Shown: positions 10,079 to 19,955 of the stretch, in pieces
Numbering within the stretch: position 1 is the stretch's first letter
Layout: the number at the start of each line of letters is the position of its first letter
Source: Methylosinus sporium
GTDB taxonomy: Bacteria > Pseudomonadota > Alphaproteobacteria > Rhizobiales > Beijerinckiaceae
NCBI RefSeq assembly: GCF_003113265.1
Contig: NZ_PUIV01000013.1
Location: 23,425 to 87,424, forward strand
Reading direction: 5' to 3'
DNA: 64,000 nucleotides
The notes under the pieces: generated by a model
What the model was told of the DNA's origin: nothing
Databases searched by the model: none
Seen by the model: only the letters and a program-made list of their open reading frames with translations
Translations under genes and position numbers: made by a program

Positions 10079-12859
10079 ATGGCCGACGCCGCGACGAGCG
10101 CAAATTCGTCCGCCGATGCGCATCTTTCGTTCGGCGTGCGCGGAATGACCTGCGCCTCCTGCGTCGCCCATGTCGAAAAGGCGCTGCGCGGCGCGCCGGG
10201 CGTGCTCTCGGCCTCGGTCAATCTCGCGACAGAGCGCGCCGCTGTCGCGCTCACGCCCGCCGCGGACATCGCGCTGCTCGCCCGGGCGGTGGAGGAGGCC
10301 GGCTATGAGCCCGCCGTCGAGACGATCGAGTTCGGCGTCGGCGGCATGACCTGCGCCTCCTGCGTCGCCCATGTCGAAAAAGCGTTGCGCGCCGTCCCCG
10401 GCGTGATCGGCGCCGAGGTCAATCTCGCCACGGATCGGGCGCGGGTGCGCGCGCTCGGCGGCGGCGATCTCGGTAAAGCGCTGCGCCGCGCCGTGGCGGA
10501 AGCCGGATACGAGCCGCGCGAGCTCGAGACGGGCGCGAAGGCCGCCGACCGCGAGAAGGACGCGCGCGAGCAGGAGGCGGTGTCGCTGCGCAAGCGACTC
10601 ATCGTCGCGGCGGCGCTGAGCGCGCCGGTCGTCTTCCTCGAGATGGGCGCGCATACGATACCAGGACTCGGCGATTGGTTGATGGCCGCTATCGGCCATC
10701 AGACCATTCGCTACATCTCCTTCGCGCTGGCGACTCTGGTTCTCGCCGGGCCGGGACGTCCCTTCTACGAGAAGGGCCTGCCCTCGCTCTGGCGCGGCCA
10801 TCCGGATATGAACTCGCTCGTCGCCATCGGCACGATGAGCGCCTATCTCTATTCGGTCGTCGCCACTTTCGCCCCTGTCCTGCTGCCGCATGGCGCGGCC
10901 GATGTCTATTATGAATCGGCCGTCGTCATTATCACGCTGATCCTCTTCGGCCGCACGCTGGAGGCGCGCGCCAAGGGCCGCACGTCGGAGGCGATCCGCG
11001 CCCTGGTGGCCCTACAGCCCAAGACCGCACGCGTGCTGCGCGGCGCCGAGCAGATCGAGCTGCCGATCGACGATATCGTCGTCGGCGATCTCGTCGCCGT
11101 GCGGCCGGGCGAGCGCATAGCGACGGATGGCGTGGTCGTGGACGGGGCCTCTCACGTCGACGAATCTATGATCACCGGCGAGCCGGCGCCCGTGGGCAAG
11201 CGCAAAGGCTCGGAAGTGACCGGCGCCACGGTGAACGCCACCGGCGCCTTCACCTTTCGCGCGACGCGCGTCGGCGCGGATACTGTGCTCGCCGGCGTCA
11301 TTCGCATGGTGGAGCAGGCGCAGGGCGCCAAGCTGCCGATTCAGGCGCTGGTCGATCGCGTGACCGGCGTCTTCGTGCCCGCCGTTCTCGCCATCGCCTA
11401 TCTCACCTTTTTGGCGTGGCTCGCCTTCGGCCCACAGCGCGACTCCTCTTACGCGCTGGTGGCCGCCGTCGCCGTTCTCATCATCGCCTGTCCTTGCGCC
11501 ATGGGACTGGCGACGCCCGCCGCCATCATGACGGGCACGGGACGCGCGGCCGAGCTCGGCATTTTGTTCCGCAAGGGCGAGGCCTTGCAGAGCCTGCGCG
11601 ATGTGACGCTGATCGCCTTCGACAAGACCGGCACGCTGACGCGCGGCAAGCCGGAGCTGACCGATCTGGAGGCCGCGCCCGACGTCGAGCCGAATGAGGC
11701 GCTGCGGCTCGCCGCCAGCGTCGAGGCGCGCTCGGAACATCCGATCGCCGGCGCTCTGGTCGCCGCCGCCAAGGCGCGCGGGCTTTCCCTCGTCGAGGCG
11801 CGAGACTTTGCGGCGACGCCCGGCATGGGCGTCGAGGCGAGCGCCGACGGGCGGAAGATCGCCGTCGGCGCGGCCCGCTTCATGGCGACGCTCGGGCTCG
11901 ATATCAGCGCATTCGAGACGACCGCGGCGCAGCTCTCGGCGGAGGGCAAGACGCCGCTCTATGTCGCGATCGACGGAAAGCCGGCGGCCATTCTCTGCGT
12001 CGCCGACGCGCTCGAGGAGACCAGCGTCGCGGCGGTCGCCGCTCTGCACGCGCAGGGCGTCGCCACGGCGATGATCACCGGCGACGACGAGCGCGCGGCG
12101 CGCGCCATTGCCGCGAAGCTCGGCATGGACGAGGTGATCGCCGGCGTGCTGCCGGACGGCAAGGTGGCGGCGCTCCAGCGCCTGCGCGCGGGGCGCAAGA
12201 TCGCCTTTGTCGGCGATGGCGTCAATGACGCGCCGGCGCTCGCCGCCGCCGATGTCGGAATCGCCATCGGCACCGGAACCGACATTGCGATAGAGGCCGC
12301 CGATGTCGTGCTGATGTCCGGCCATGTGTCCAAAGTGCCGGCCGCGCTCGCGCTCTCGCGCGCGACCATGCGCAATATCGCGCAGAATCTCTTCTGGGCT
12401 TTCGCCTATAATGTGATTCTGATTCCCGTCGCGGCGGGCGCGCTCTATCCGTTCAATGGAACGCTGCTCTCTCCCATGCTCGCCGCCGGCGCCATGGCCT
12501 TTTCCAGCGTCTTCGTGCTGACGAACGCGCTGCGGCTGCGGCGCTTCCGGCCGCCAGTGGAGGCGAGCGCGACGAGAGCGGAAACGACGAGCGGCTCTGA
12601 GAGCGAGCCCGAAGGCTCGCATTCACAGGAATCCCGAGAGGAGGAAAACGAGATGACGACGACGTTCGACGTTCAGGAAATGTCCTGCGGCAAATGCGTG
12701 AAGCATGTGACCGAGGCGGTGCAGAAGGCCGAGCCGCAGGCGCAGGTGAAGGTCGATCTCGCCACCGGCAAGGTGGAGGTCTCGCCCTCGCCCGAGGATC
12801 CGGAAGCCCTCGCCAAGATCATCACCGACGCCGGCTATCCGGCGCGGGTCGCGGCCTGA
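10079..12859 (+). CDS. copA: Copper-exporting P1B-type ATPase CopA fused to a C-terminal CopZ-like domain
   Basis: 926-residue inner-membrane Cu(I) export ATPase. Two N-terminal heavy-metal domains each carry GMTCASC (about residues 22-28 and 89-95). The core has TGEP, the membrane metal site CPC in IIACPCAMG, the DKTGTLT phosphorylation site, SEHPIA and [10 protein letters not shown], and ends in the TM8 motif [18 protein letters not shown]. After a charged Ser/Glu linker a third metal domain follows from residue 859 with MSCGKC, resembling a free CopZ chaperone. GGGAGAGGAG precedes ATG 10079; an open frame reaching back to 9758 is the shadow of the upstream gene. No frameshift is needed for the fusion. 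See the internal start at 12653. Confidence 0.95.
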   Translation: MADAATSANSSADAHLSFGVRGMTCASCVAHVEKALRGAPGVLSASVNLATERAAVALTPAADIALLARAVEEAGYEPAVETIEFGVGGMTCASCVAHVEKALRAVPGVIGAEVNLATDRARVRALGGGDLGKALRRAVAEAGYEPRELETGAKAADREKDAREQEAVSLRKRLIVAAALSAPVVFLEMGAHTIPGLGDWLMAAIGHQTIRYISFALATLVLAGPGRPFYEKGLPSLWRGHPDMNSLVAIGTMSAYLYSVVATFAPVLLPHGAADVYYESAVVIITLILFGRTLEARAKGRTSEAIRALVALQPKTARVLRGAEQIELPIDDIVVGDLVAVRPGERIATDGVVVDGASHVDESMITGEPAPVGKRKGSEVTGATVNATGAFTFRATRVGADTVLAGVIRMVEQAQGAKLPIQALVDRVTGVFVPAVLAIAYLTFLAWLAFGPQRDSSYALVAAVAVLIIACPCAMGLATPAAIMTGTGRAAELGILFRKGEALQSLRDVTLIAFDKTGTLTRGKPELTDLEAAPDVEPNEALRLAASVEARSEHPIAGALVAAAKARGLSLVEARDFAATPGMGVEASADGRKIAVGAARFMATLGLDISAFETTAAQLSAEGKTPLYVAIDGKPAAILCVADALEETSVAAVAALHAQGVATAMITGDDERAARAIAAKLGMDEVIAGVLPDGKVAALQRLRAGRKIAFVGDGVNDAPALAAADVGIAIGTGTDIAIEAADVVLMSGHVSKVPAALALSRATMRNIAQNLFWAFAYNVILIPVAAGALYPFNGTLLSPMLAAGAMAFSSVFVLTNALRLRRFRPPVEASATRAETTSGSESEPEGSHSQESREEENEMTTTFDVQEMSCGKCVKHVTEAVQKAEPQAQVKVDLATGKVEVSPSPEDPEALAKIITDAGYPARVAA
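12603..12620. repeat. REP-like hairpin inside the copA linker
   Basis: A perfect inverted repeat, GCGAGCC / GGCTCGC with the four-base loop CGAA, is translated within the linker between the ATPase core and the CopZ-like domain. The same arms occur intergenically between nadB and nadC (45664-45681). Finding an intergenic-type repeat here suggests the linker was once a spacer between separate copA and copZ genes. Confidence 0.7.
12653..12859 (+). CDS. Possible stand-alone CopZ copper chaperone from an internal start within copA
   Basis: The in-frame ATG at 12653 (copA residue 859) is preceded by GAGAGGAGG about seven bases upstream, a stronger ribosome-binding site than most in this window. 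Initiation here would give a 68-residue heavy-metal-associated protein starting [15 protein letters not shown], the size and fold of CopZ chaperones that carry Cu(I) to CopA. Whether it is made separately, only as the fused tail, or both cannot be decided from sequence. A REP-like hairpin lies just upstream. Confidence 0.6.
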   Translation: MTTTFDVQEMSCGKCVKHVTEAVQKAEPQAQVKVDLATGKVEVSPSPEDPEALAKIITDAGYPARVAA

Positions 12860-12869
12860 GCGCGCCCCA

Positions 12870-13733
12870 ATGGCGGGATCGCTCGCAGGCAAGACTCTGT
12901 TCATCACCGGCGCGAGCCGCGGCATCGGCCTCGCCATAGCCGAGCGCGCGGCGCGCGACGGCGCCAATGTGGCGATAATCGCCAAAAGCGTCGCCGAACA
13001 TCCCAAGCTTCCCGGGACGATCTATACAGCGGCGGCGGCCATCGAAAAGGCCGGCGGTCGCGCGCTGGCGCTGCCTTGCGACATTCGCTTCGACGCGCAA
13101 GTGGAGGAAGCCTTGGACAAGACCGCCGCCATTTTCGGCGGCGTCGACATTCTCGTCAACAATGCGAGCGCGATCGATCTGCGCAGCGTCGAATCCATCG
13201 AGATGAAACGCTTCGATCTGATGCACCATGTCAATGCGCGCGGAACCTTTCTCTGCGCCAAGCTCGCTCTGCCCTACTTAAAAAAATCCGCCAATCCGCA
13301 CATTCTCACCCTGTCGCCGCCGCTCGACATGAACCCGCGCTGGTTCGCGCCCAATCTCGCTTACACAATGGCGAAATATGGCATGAGCCTCGTGACCCTC
13401 GGCCTCGCGCACGAGCTCGCCGGGAAAGTGGCGGTGAATTCGCTGTGGCCGGAGACGGCGATCGCCACCACCGCGGTCGCCAATCTCCTCGGCGGCGAGG
13501 CGGCGCTGCGGCGCGCGCGCAAGCCGCAGATCGTGGCGGACGCCGCCCATGCGATATTGACGCGCGATGCCTGCGCCTGCACCGGCAATTTCTTCATCGA
13601 CGTGAATGTGCTGACGCAAGAAGGCGTGACGGATTTTTCGCTTTATGCGGTCGATCCGACCATGCCGGCCATATTGGATTTCTTCCTCGACGCGCCGATC
13701 ACCGCAGGCGTGCAGAAAAGCCCGTTCGGCTGA
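12870..13733 (+). CDS. Short-chain dehydrogenase/reductase, HSDL2-like
   Basis: 287-residue classical SDR: cofactor motif TGASRGIG (residues 14-21), NNAS motif, catalytic Ser in the LSPPL region and Tyr-x3-Lys in AYTMAKYG. The long insert after strand beta2 (IAKSVAEHPKLPGTIYTAAA) and the CACTGNFFIDVNVL segment match hydroxysteroid dehydrogenase-like 2 proteins, which prefer NADP and act on acyl or steroid-like substrates. It starts 10 bases after copA but has only a weak ribosome-binding site. True substrate unknown. Confidence 0.85.
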   Translation: MAGSLAGKTLFITGASRGIGLAIAERAARDGANVAIIAKSVAEHPKLPGTIYTAAAAIEKAGGRALALPCDIRFDAQVEEALDKTAAIFGGVDILVNNASAIDLRSVESIEMKRFDLMHHVNARGTFLCAKLALPYLKKSANPHILTLSPPLDMNPRWFAPNLAYTMAKYGMSLVTLGLAHELAGKVAVNSLWPETAIATTAVANLLGGEAALRRARKPQIVADAAHAILTRDACACTGNFFIDVNVLTQEGVTDFSLYAVDPTMPAILDFFLDAPITAGVQKSPFG

Positions 13734-13741
13734 GGGGCCGC

Positions 13742-14599
13742 TCAGGCGAGCGCCGAAATTCCCGAATAGAGCGTGTAGAGCCCGACGAGGGAGATCAGCG
13801 CGCTCGAGAGATAGGGCGCCTTGGCGGCGATCTCCTCGAAGCCGGACCAGCGGCTCGAGGCGTGACGCACGCCGAGCGCGGCGGCGACGCCGACAGCGAC
13901 CATTGTGATGGCGAGGCCGATGCTGAAACACAGCACCAGCGCCGCGCCGAGCGTCAGCTGGCCGAGCTGCAGGCAGAGCAGCAGCACGGTGATCGACGCC
14001 GGGCAAGGGATGAGCCCGCCGGTGAGGCCGAACAGCACGATCTGGCCCGTCGTCACATGGCGGGAGGAAAAGCGCCGCTTTATATCCTCCGCATGGGCGC
14101 GCTCATGCGCATCCATCGTCTCCTCGTCGAGGAGGAGCGACGCGCTCTGCGCGTCGGCGGCGTCATACCCGTGAGGATGCGCATGATCGTGGTCATGCGG
14201 ATGACGATGATCGTGAGCGGAGCCATGGGCGTGATCGTGCGGCTCTCGCGGCCGATGGTCGCGCCAGATGCGCCATGTCATCCACGAGGCGACGGCGAGG
14301 ATCAACACGCCGGAGGCGATCTCGAGATAAGGCTCATTGGCCTCTTCGTTCCAACGCGAGCCGAAATAGAGGCCGGCGAGCGCCACCACCCAGACGATCG
14401 CCGTGTGGGAGAGCGTCGCCGAGAGGCCGAGCAGAACGGCCTGGCCGACGGTGCCGCGCACGGCGACGATGAAAGCCGCCATCATCGTCTTGGAGTGGCC
14501 GGGCTCGAGACCGTGCAGCGCGCCGAGCGCGACCGCCGTCGGCGCGAACAGCCAGGCGTTGGCCGCGCCGTCCCGAAACAACTCCGCGATATTCGCCAT
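13742..14599 (-). CDS. Nickel/cobalt efflux protein, RcnA/NicO family
   Basis: 285-residue membrane protein. The first NicO motif is LGALHGLEPGHSKTMMAAF (about residues 25-43). A cytoplasmic loop near residues 115-145 is extremely histidine-rich (repeated His-Asp and His-Pro), as in RcnA, and should bind metal. Then LTGGLIPCPASITVLLLCLQLG supplies the second motif. About six transmembrane segments. It converges with the SDR gene (8-base gap) and stands as a single gene. Compared with the NicO protein at 3412-4431 it is closer to classical RcnA. Confidence 0.92.
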   Translation of the reverse strand: MANIAELFRDGAANAWLFAPTAVALGALHGLEPGHSKTMMAAFIVAVRGTVGQAVLLGLSATLSHTAIVWVVALAGLYFGSRWNEEANEPYLEIASGVLILAVASWMTWRIWRDHRPREPHDHAHGSAHDHRHPHDHDHAHPHGYDAADAQSASLLLDEETMDAHERAHAEDIKRRFSSRHVTTGQIVLFGLTGGLIPCPASITVLLLCLQLGQLTLGAALVLCFSIGLAITMVAVGVAAALGVRHASSRWSGFEEIAAKAPYLSSALISLVGLYTLYSGISALA

Positions 14600-14800
14600 G
14601 CGCCCTCAATTCTCCGCCCGAGGCATATACTGATTTTCCGCCCGCCCGTTAAGGCCCCCGCCGCGACGACGGGCCTTTTCCCGCGGTAGGATGAATAGAG
14701 AACGGCCGTTTCCACCATATCTAATGGAGCGGCCTCCCCTTGACCGGCTCGCTCGGAGAGCCGAAACTCGCCGCATCGAGCTCGAAAACCTCACGGTTTC

Positions 14801-16390
14801 ATGGTCATGGATCGCCTTCTCGTATCGAGCGCATCCGCCCGGGAGGCGGCGCGGCGCGCCACGCGCAACACGCGCGGCGAGGGCCCGCGCATCCGTCTGG
14901 GAACCGATCGCGCCGGAATGAGCGCCGCCGCGCGCTGCGAGAGCGTGACCATCGGCGCCGTCGCGCGGCCGACGCGGCGCATTCGCTCCATCGTCTTCGA
15001 CACCGCCGTCGGCGATCTTCACAAGCAAAATATCATGCTGCGCGGCTATGAGCTGCATGGCGCCGCTTTCGTCGAACTGAGCTGGGCGCGGCCGGCCGCC
15101 TCCGGCGCGCGCGGCTCGATCGAATTGCGCGTGCCGACGCTCCGCACAGTGCTAGGTCTCTCCGAGCCGCTGCGGCGCTCCATCGCCGAACGGCCGCTGG
15201 AGGCGCGCAGCGTCGCCGAAACCGAGCGGCGCGAGCGCCTGCTCGAACGGGCCGCAACGCGCATCTCCGTCTGTTTCGACGACGGCTTTGTCGAAGCCGG
15301 CGGTCGCCGCTCGAATTTTCACGAGATCGAGCTGCAACTCCTCGAGGGGGCGGAAGAAGAGCTCTGGAACGTCGCCGCCGAGCTCGCGCCGCGCGCCAAT
15401 GCGCGCGTCCTGCCGATGAGCGAGGCCGAGTTGGCGCTGGCCCGCGCGACCGGCGCCGACCCCGCCCCGGTCAAGGCGCGCCGGCCGAAGCTCGCGCCCG
15501 ACGCCTCGCTCGACGAGGCGATCGTCGCCTTCCTATCGGCCTGTCTCGATCAATTCGTCGCCAATTGGCCGGCGCTGCAATATCGCGCGCCGGAGGAGGC
15601 CATCCATCAGATGCGCGTGGCGCTGCGACGCCTGCGCGCCGGCGTCTCCATGTTGCGGCGCGGCGTCGCCAGCGAGGCGCTGGAGACCGCCTCCACGCGC
15701 GCCAAGGACATATCGGCGACGCTCGGAGAGGCGCGCAATCTCGACGTGCTGCTCGACATGCTCGTCACCGGCCCGCTCGCCCAGGCCAATGGCGAGCCGA
15801 GCTTCTATGCGCTGCTCGATGCGGCGGAGCGAAAGCGCATAGAGGCGCATTCCGCTGTCGCGGCGCTCGTCGCGGCGCCGCAGACGACGCAATTCGTCAT
15901 CGCTCTTCGCGGCGCGCTCGCCGCGAGGAATTGGCGCGCGCCGCCCGGCGCCGATGGGCGCGCGGCCTTCGATCCGAGCGCGCCCGGCTCGGCGAAGGAT
16001 TTCGCCATGCGCTCGCTCGATCGCCTGCACCGCCGCGCGCTGAAAGCGAGCCGCGACCTCGCTTCGCTGACGCCCGACCAGCGCCACGACGCGCGCATCG
16101 CCTTCAAGAAAGCGCGATATGCCGCCGAATTCTTCGAATCCCTCTTCGACGCGCATACGAAAGCGCGCCGCTATCTGCGACAAACGTCGGCGCTGCAGGA
16201 CAGGCTCGGCGCCTATAATGATCTCGCCGTCGCGGCCGAGCTGTTGCGCGGCCTCGGCGAGAGCGAGGCCGATCTCGCGCCGGCGAGCGCCTTCGCCGTG
16301 GGCTGGTGCGCCCATGCGCGCGAAGGCGGCGCGGTCGACTGGAAAAAGACCGAGAAGTCATTGAAGCAGCTCGAGACATTTTGGCGCTGA
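14801..16390 (+). CDS. CYTH-CHAD domain protein with degenerate CYTH half
   Basis: 529 residues. The N-terminal half resembles a CYTH (triphosphate tunnel) domain: RRIRSIVFDTAVGDLHKQ matches the family's FDT strand and FHEIELQLLEG the later acidic strand. However, the opening ExExK motif is absent and the arginine pair after the FDT strand is replaced by LRGYEL, so phosphohydrolase activity is doubtful. The C-terminal half (about 240-529) is a CHAD domain with the conserved IHQMRVALRRLRAG helix and AFKKARYAAEFF, predicted to bind polyphosphate. It lies just upstream of glycogen-linked genes. The start is uncertain; the first 45 residues look low-quality. Confidence 0.82.
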   Translation: MVMDRLLVSSASAREAARRATRNTRGEGPRIRLGTDRAGMSAAARCESVTIGAVARPTRRIRSIVFDTAVGDLHKQNIMLRGYELHGAAFVELSWARPAASGARGSIELRVPTLRTVLGLSEPLRRSIAERPLEARSVAETERRERLLERAATRISVCFDDGFVEAGGRRSNFHEIELQLLEGAEEELWNVAAELAPRANARVLPMSEAELALARATGADPAPVKARRPKLAPDASLDEAIVAFLSACLDQFVANWPALQYRAPEEAIHQMRVALRRLRAGVSMLRRGVASEALETASTRAKDISATLGEARNLDVLLDMLVTGPLAQANGEPSFYALLDAAERKRIEAHSAVAALVAAPQTTQFVIALRGALAARNWRAPPGADGRAAFDPSAPGSAKDFAMRSLDRLHRRALKASRDLASLTPDQRHDARIAFKKARYAAEFFESLFDAHTKARRYLRQTSALQDRLGAYNDLAVAAELLRGLGESEADLAPASAFAVGWCAHAREGGAVDWKKTEKSLKQLETFWR

Positions 16391-16459
16391 CCGCATTCGC
16401 GCGGAACCATGAGACGCCCCGAGCGTTGACCGGACGGGGAGCGTTACGGTCTCTCGAAA

Positions 16460-17647
16460 ATGAACAAAATGACGCCTCGCTGGCGCGATCCCTTCCGAAC
16501 TACGCGTCCGCCGCCTCTCAAAATCGCGCAGATCGCGCCATTGATCGAAAGCGTTCCCCCCCGCCTCTATGGCGGAACGGAGCGCATCGTCTCCTTTCTC
16601 ACCGAAGAGCTGGTGGCGCAGGGGCATGAGGTCACGCTCTTTGCGAGCGGCGGCTCGGTCACTTCGGCGCGACATGTCTGCTGCAGCGATCTGCCGCTGC
16701 GCCAAAAGCGCGCGGGCGATCCGACGCCGAGCTATCTCTTGATGCTCGACCGCGTGCGGCGCATGGCGTCGCAATTCGACATATTGCATTTTCACGTCGA
16801 TCTGCTGCATTTCCCGTTGTTTCGCGACATTGCGGCGCATACGCTGACGACGCTGCACGGGCGCCAGGACCTTCCAGATATCGAGCGATTCTACGCTGGC
16901 TTTCCCGAAATGCCGCTGGTCTCCATCTCGGATTCGCAGCGCGAACCGGTCCCGCACGCCAATTTCATCGGCACGGTGATGAACGCCCTGCCGCTCGATC
17001 TTCTCGCGCCGACGCTTCGTCCCAAGGGCGATTATCTCGCCTTTCTCGGCCGCGTCTCGCCGGAGAAAGGCCTCGATCACGCGATCGCCATCGCCAGAGC
17101 GGTCGGCCTGCCGCTCAAGATCGCAGCCAAGGTCGATACGCCGGACGAATCTTATTTTCATGCGACAATCGAGCCGTTGCTCGCGCTTCCGAACATCGAA
17201 TTCGTCGGCGAGATCGACGATCGGCGCAAGAGCGATTTTCTCGGCGATGCGCGCGCGCTGCTGTTTCCGATCGAATGGCCCGAGCCCTTCGGCCTCGTCA
17301 TGATCGAGGCCATGGCTTGCGGCACGCCCGTTCTCGCCTTTCGTCGCGGCTCCGCGCCGGAGATCGTCGAGGAGGGAGTGAGCGGTGCTCTCGTCGACAA
17401 TGTCGAGGAGGCGATCGCGTGTCTCGACCACGTGCTCGCGCTCGACCGCGGCAAGGTTCGGCGATGCTTCGAGATGCGCTTTTCCGCCGCGCGCATGGCG
17501 AAGGAATATGTGGCGATCTATCGCCGCCTGCTGCGCGCGCCGGCGCCGGCCGAGCTGCGCGCTCATCCCATTATGCTTCCGCCGACCTATTTCAGGAGGC
17601 ATGTCGAGGACCAGATCGAACCGGACAACTCCTATCCCACGCTCTAG
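16460..17647 (+). CDS. Family 4 glycosyltransferase
   Basis: 395-residue GT-B glycosyltransferase: N-terminal PRLYGGTERIVSFLTEELVAQGHEVTLFA acceptor domain, FLGRVSPEKGLDHAIAIA linker strand, and the nucleotide-sugar site PIEWPEPFGLVMIEAMACGTPVLA with the E-x7-E pattern. The gene overlaps the downstream glycogen debranching-type gene by 47 bases, so the pair is an operon. Coupling suggests a role in alpha-glucan or a related storage or compatible polysaccharide; the sugar donor is unknown. Confidence 0.88.
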   Translation: MNKMTPRWRDPFRTTRPPPLKIAQIAPLIESVPPRLYGGTERIVSFLTEELVAQGHEVTLFASGGSVTSARHVCCSDLPLRQKRAGDPTPSYLLMLDRVRRMASQFDILHFHVDLLHFPLFRDIAAHTLTTLHGRQDLPDIERFYAGFPEMPLVSISDSQREPVPHANFIGTVMNALPLDLLAPTLRPKGDYLAFLGRVSPEKGLDHAIAIARAVGLPLKIAAKVDTPDESYFHATIEPLLALPNIEFVGEIDDRRKSDFLGDARALLFPIEWPEPFGLVMIEAMACGTPVLAFRRGSAPEIVEEGVSGALVDNVEEAIACLDHVLALDRGKVRRCFEMRFSAARMAKEYVAIYRRLLRAPAPAELRAHPIMLPPTYFRRHVEDQIEPDNSYPTL

Positions 17648-19874
17648 TCCGAGCGCGCCGCCCGACGCGGGCGACGACGCGCCGCAGACGCATGAGCTGC
17701 AATTCTACATTCCGGCGACCGGCCCGCCGTCGCGGCCGCGCCGCACGCTCAAGCACGACGACACATTCGCCGTCTTCGACAGCCATGGCGACATCGGCGC
17801 GACAGCGGGCGGGCCGGACGGCCTGTTCGATCACGACACGCGCTATCTCTCGCATCTCGAGCTCTTGATCGAAGGGGCGCAGCCCTTGCTGCTCGACTCC
17901 GCCATACGCGACGACAATCTGAGCTTCTATGTCGATCTCACCAATCCCGACATCTTCCGCGACGACAAGATCGCGCTGCTGAAAGACTCCGTCTATGTCT
18001 CGCGCACCCTTTACCTCAAAGACGGCTCGCTGCGCGAGCGGCTCGAGGTCTCCAATCAGAGCGCCGAGGAGGTTCGCCTCAATCTGTCGATCGGCTTCGG
18101 CAATGATTTCGCCGATATTTTCGAGGTGCGCGGCGTCCGCCGCGCGCAGCGAGGGCGCGCCTGGGCGCAGCTTCTGGCGCCCGGCGCCGTAGCGCTCTAT
18201 TACCGCGGCCTCGACGGCGCGCTGCGCGAGACGGCGCTCTCCTTCGAGCCCGATCCTTCGCTGCTCGTCGACAGCATCGCCACCTATTCGCTGCGGCTCG
18301 CGCCGCGCCAGGCGCAGACGATCTTCCTCACCGCCGCAAGCCGCGGGCGCCTGCCGAAATCGACGCAATCCTTCTTCAACGGCTTGACCGGACTGCATCG
18401 CGAACTGAAGACCGCCACCGGCCAGAGCGCGCGCGTCGAGACCGCCGATCCGACGCTGAATCAGATTCTGTGGCGCTCGACAGCCGATGTGCGAATGCTG
18501 CTCACCAAGACGCCGGAGGGCTGCTATCCTTACGCCGGCATTCCCTGGTATTCGACCACATTCGGACGCGACGGCGTCATCACGGCGCTGCAGATGCTGT
18601 GGTTCGATCCGTCGATCGCGGTCGGCGTGCTGAGGCGGCTCGCCGCGCATCAGGCGACGAGTTTCGACGCGCGCTCGGACGCCGAGCCGGGCAAGATTTT
18701 GCACGAGATGCGCGACGGCGAAATGGCGGCGCTCGGCGAAGTGCCTTTCGGCCTCTATTACGGATCGGTGGATTCGACGCCGCTGTTCGTCGTTCTCGCC
18801 GGCTATTATGCGCGCCGCACCGGAGACTATGCGCTCGTCCGCGAATTATGGCCGGCGATCGAGCGCGCACTCGCCTGGATCGACGGGCCGGGCGATCCGG
18901 ACGGCGACGGCTTCATCGAATATGCGCGCCATACGGATCAAGGCCTGCGCAATCAGGGCTGGAAGGATTCACATGATTCCGTCTTCCACGCCGACGGACG
19001 CCTCGCCGAAGGGCCGATCGCGCTGGTCGAGGCGCAGGCCTATGTCTACGCCGCGCGGCGCCTCGCCGCCCATTGCGCGCGCGAGCTCGGCCTCGACGCG
19101 CGCGCCGACGAATTGGCGGGCGCCGCGGAGACTCTGCGCGCGCGTTTCGAGGAGGCCTTCTGGTGCGAGGAGATCGGGACTTATGCGCTGGCGCTGGACG
19201 GCGAGAAAAGGCAATGCAAAGTGCGCACGAGCAATGCGGGACATGCGCTCTATGCGGGCATAGCGCGGCCCGATCGTGCGCAGAGCGTCGCCGACGGCCT
19301 GCTCGATTCCGCATTCTTCTCGGGATGGGGCGTGCGCACGGTGGCGCGCGGCGAGAGCCGCTATAATCCCATGTCCTATCACAATGGCTCCATATGGCCG
19401 CATGACAATGCGCTCATCGCGCATGGCTTCGGCCGCTATGGCTTCAAGGAGGGAGTCGCGGCGATATTCGATTCGCTGATCCGCGCCGCGAGCTATATGG
19501 AGGCGCGGCGCATTCCAGAGCTCTATTGCGGCTTTCGGCGCCGACGCGGCCGCGGCCCGACGCTCTATCCCGCCGCCTGCTCGCCGCAGGCCTGGGCGGC
19601 GAGCGCGCCCTTTCTCTTCATTCAGACGATGCTCGGCCTCGAATTCGACCACAAGGCGAGACAGATCCGTTTCGTCAATCCGACCGTGCCGCTCTCGGCG
19701 GGCGAGATCGTCATCCGCGATCTCTCGCTCGGCGAGGCGCGTGTCGACGTCGCGCTGCGGCAGGACGCACGCTCGGCCATTTCGCTGCATGTGCTGCGCA
19801 CGATCGGCGACGTTCAAGTGTCGCTCGTCTTCGACCCGGATGTGCGCGAGCATCCGCTCACGGCGAAAGTGTGA
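17601..19874 (+). CDS. Amylo-alpha-1,6-glucosidase / glycogen debranching-type enzyme
   Basis: 757 residues. An N-terminal all-beta domain (about residues 35-240: DDTFAVFDSHGDIG, LFDHDTRYLSHLELLI) matches GDE_N_bis, and an (alpha/alpha)6 catalytic barrel follows (about 300-740), including GIPWYSTTFGRDGVITALQ, WKDSHDSVFH and MSYHNGSIWPHDNALIAHG, typical of bacterial/archaeal amylo-1,6-glucosidases. It would trim alpha-1,6 branches of glycogen or act on a related glucan. ATG 17601 sits within the upstream glycosyltransferase gene; AGGAGG is only one base away, so initiation may rely on coupling. The frame is open upstream to 17385 but that part is a shadow. Confidence 0.9.
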   Translation: MSRTRSNRTTPIPRSSPSAPPDAGDDAPQTHELQFYIPATGPPSRPRRTLKHDDTFAVFDSHGDIGATAGGPDGLFDHDTRYLSHLELLIEGAQPLLLDSAIRDDNLSFYVDLTNPDIFRDDKIALLKDSVYVSRTLYLKDGSLRERLEVSNQSAEEVRLNLSIGFGNDFADIFEVRGVRRAQRGRAWAQLLAPGAVALYYRGLDGALRETALSFEPDPSLLVDSIATYSLRLAPRQAQTIFLTAASRGRLPKSTQSFFNGLTGLHRELKTATGQSARVETADPTLNQILWRSTADVRMLLTKTPEGCYPYAGIPWYSTTFGRDGVITALQMLWFDPSIAVGVLRRLAAHQATSFDARSDAEPGKILHEMRDGEMAALGEVPFGLYYGSVDSTPLFVVLAGYYARRTGDYALVRELWPAIERALAWIDGPGDPDGDGFIEYARHTDQGLRNQGWKDSHDSVFHADGRLAEGPIALVEAQAYVYAARRLAAHCARELGLDARADELAGAAETLRARFEEAFWCEEIGTYALALDGEKRQCKVRTSNAGHALYAGIARPDRAQSVADGLLDSAFFSGWGVRTVARGESRYNPMSYHNGSIWPHDNALIAHGFGRYGFKEGVAAIFDSLIRAASYMEARRIPELYCGFRRRRGRGPTLYPAACSPQAWAASAPFLFIQTMLGLEFDHKARQIRFVNPTVPLSAGEIVIRDLSLGEARVDVALRQDARSAISLHVLRTIGDVQVSLVFDPDVREHPLTAKV

Positions 19875-19955
19875 GAGCAGCCGCAGCGCTCGCGGCAGTG
19901 CGGAACCATTCGTCGGACGCCGCGTTGCTTCGAAACGAAACAGGAGGAACAGACA

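Noticed and set aside
17385..17600. N-terminal extension of the debranching enzyme
   Set aside because: The 72 codons before ATG 17601 lie within the glycosyltransferase gene and translate to a basic low-complexity stretch.
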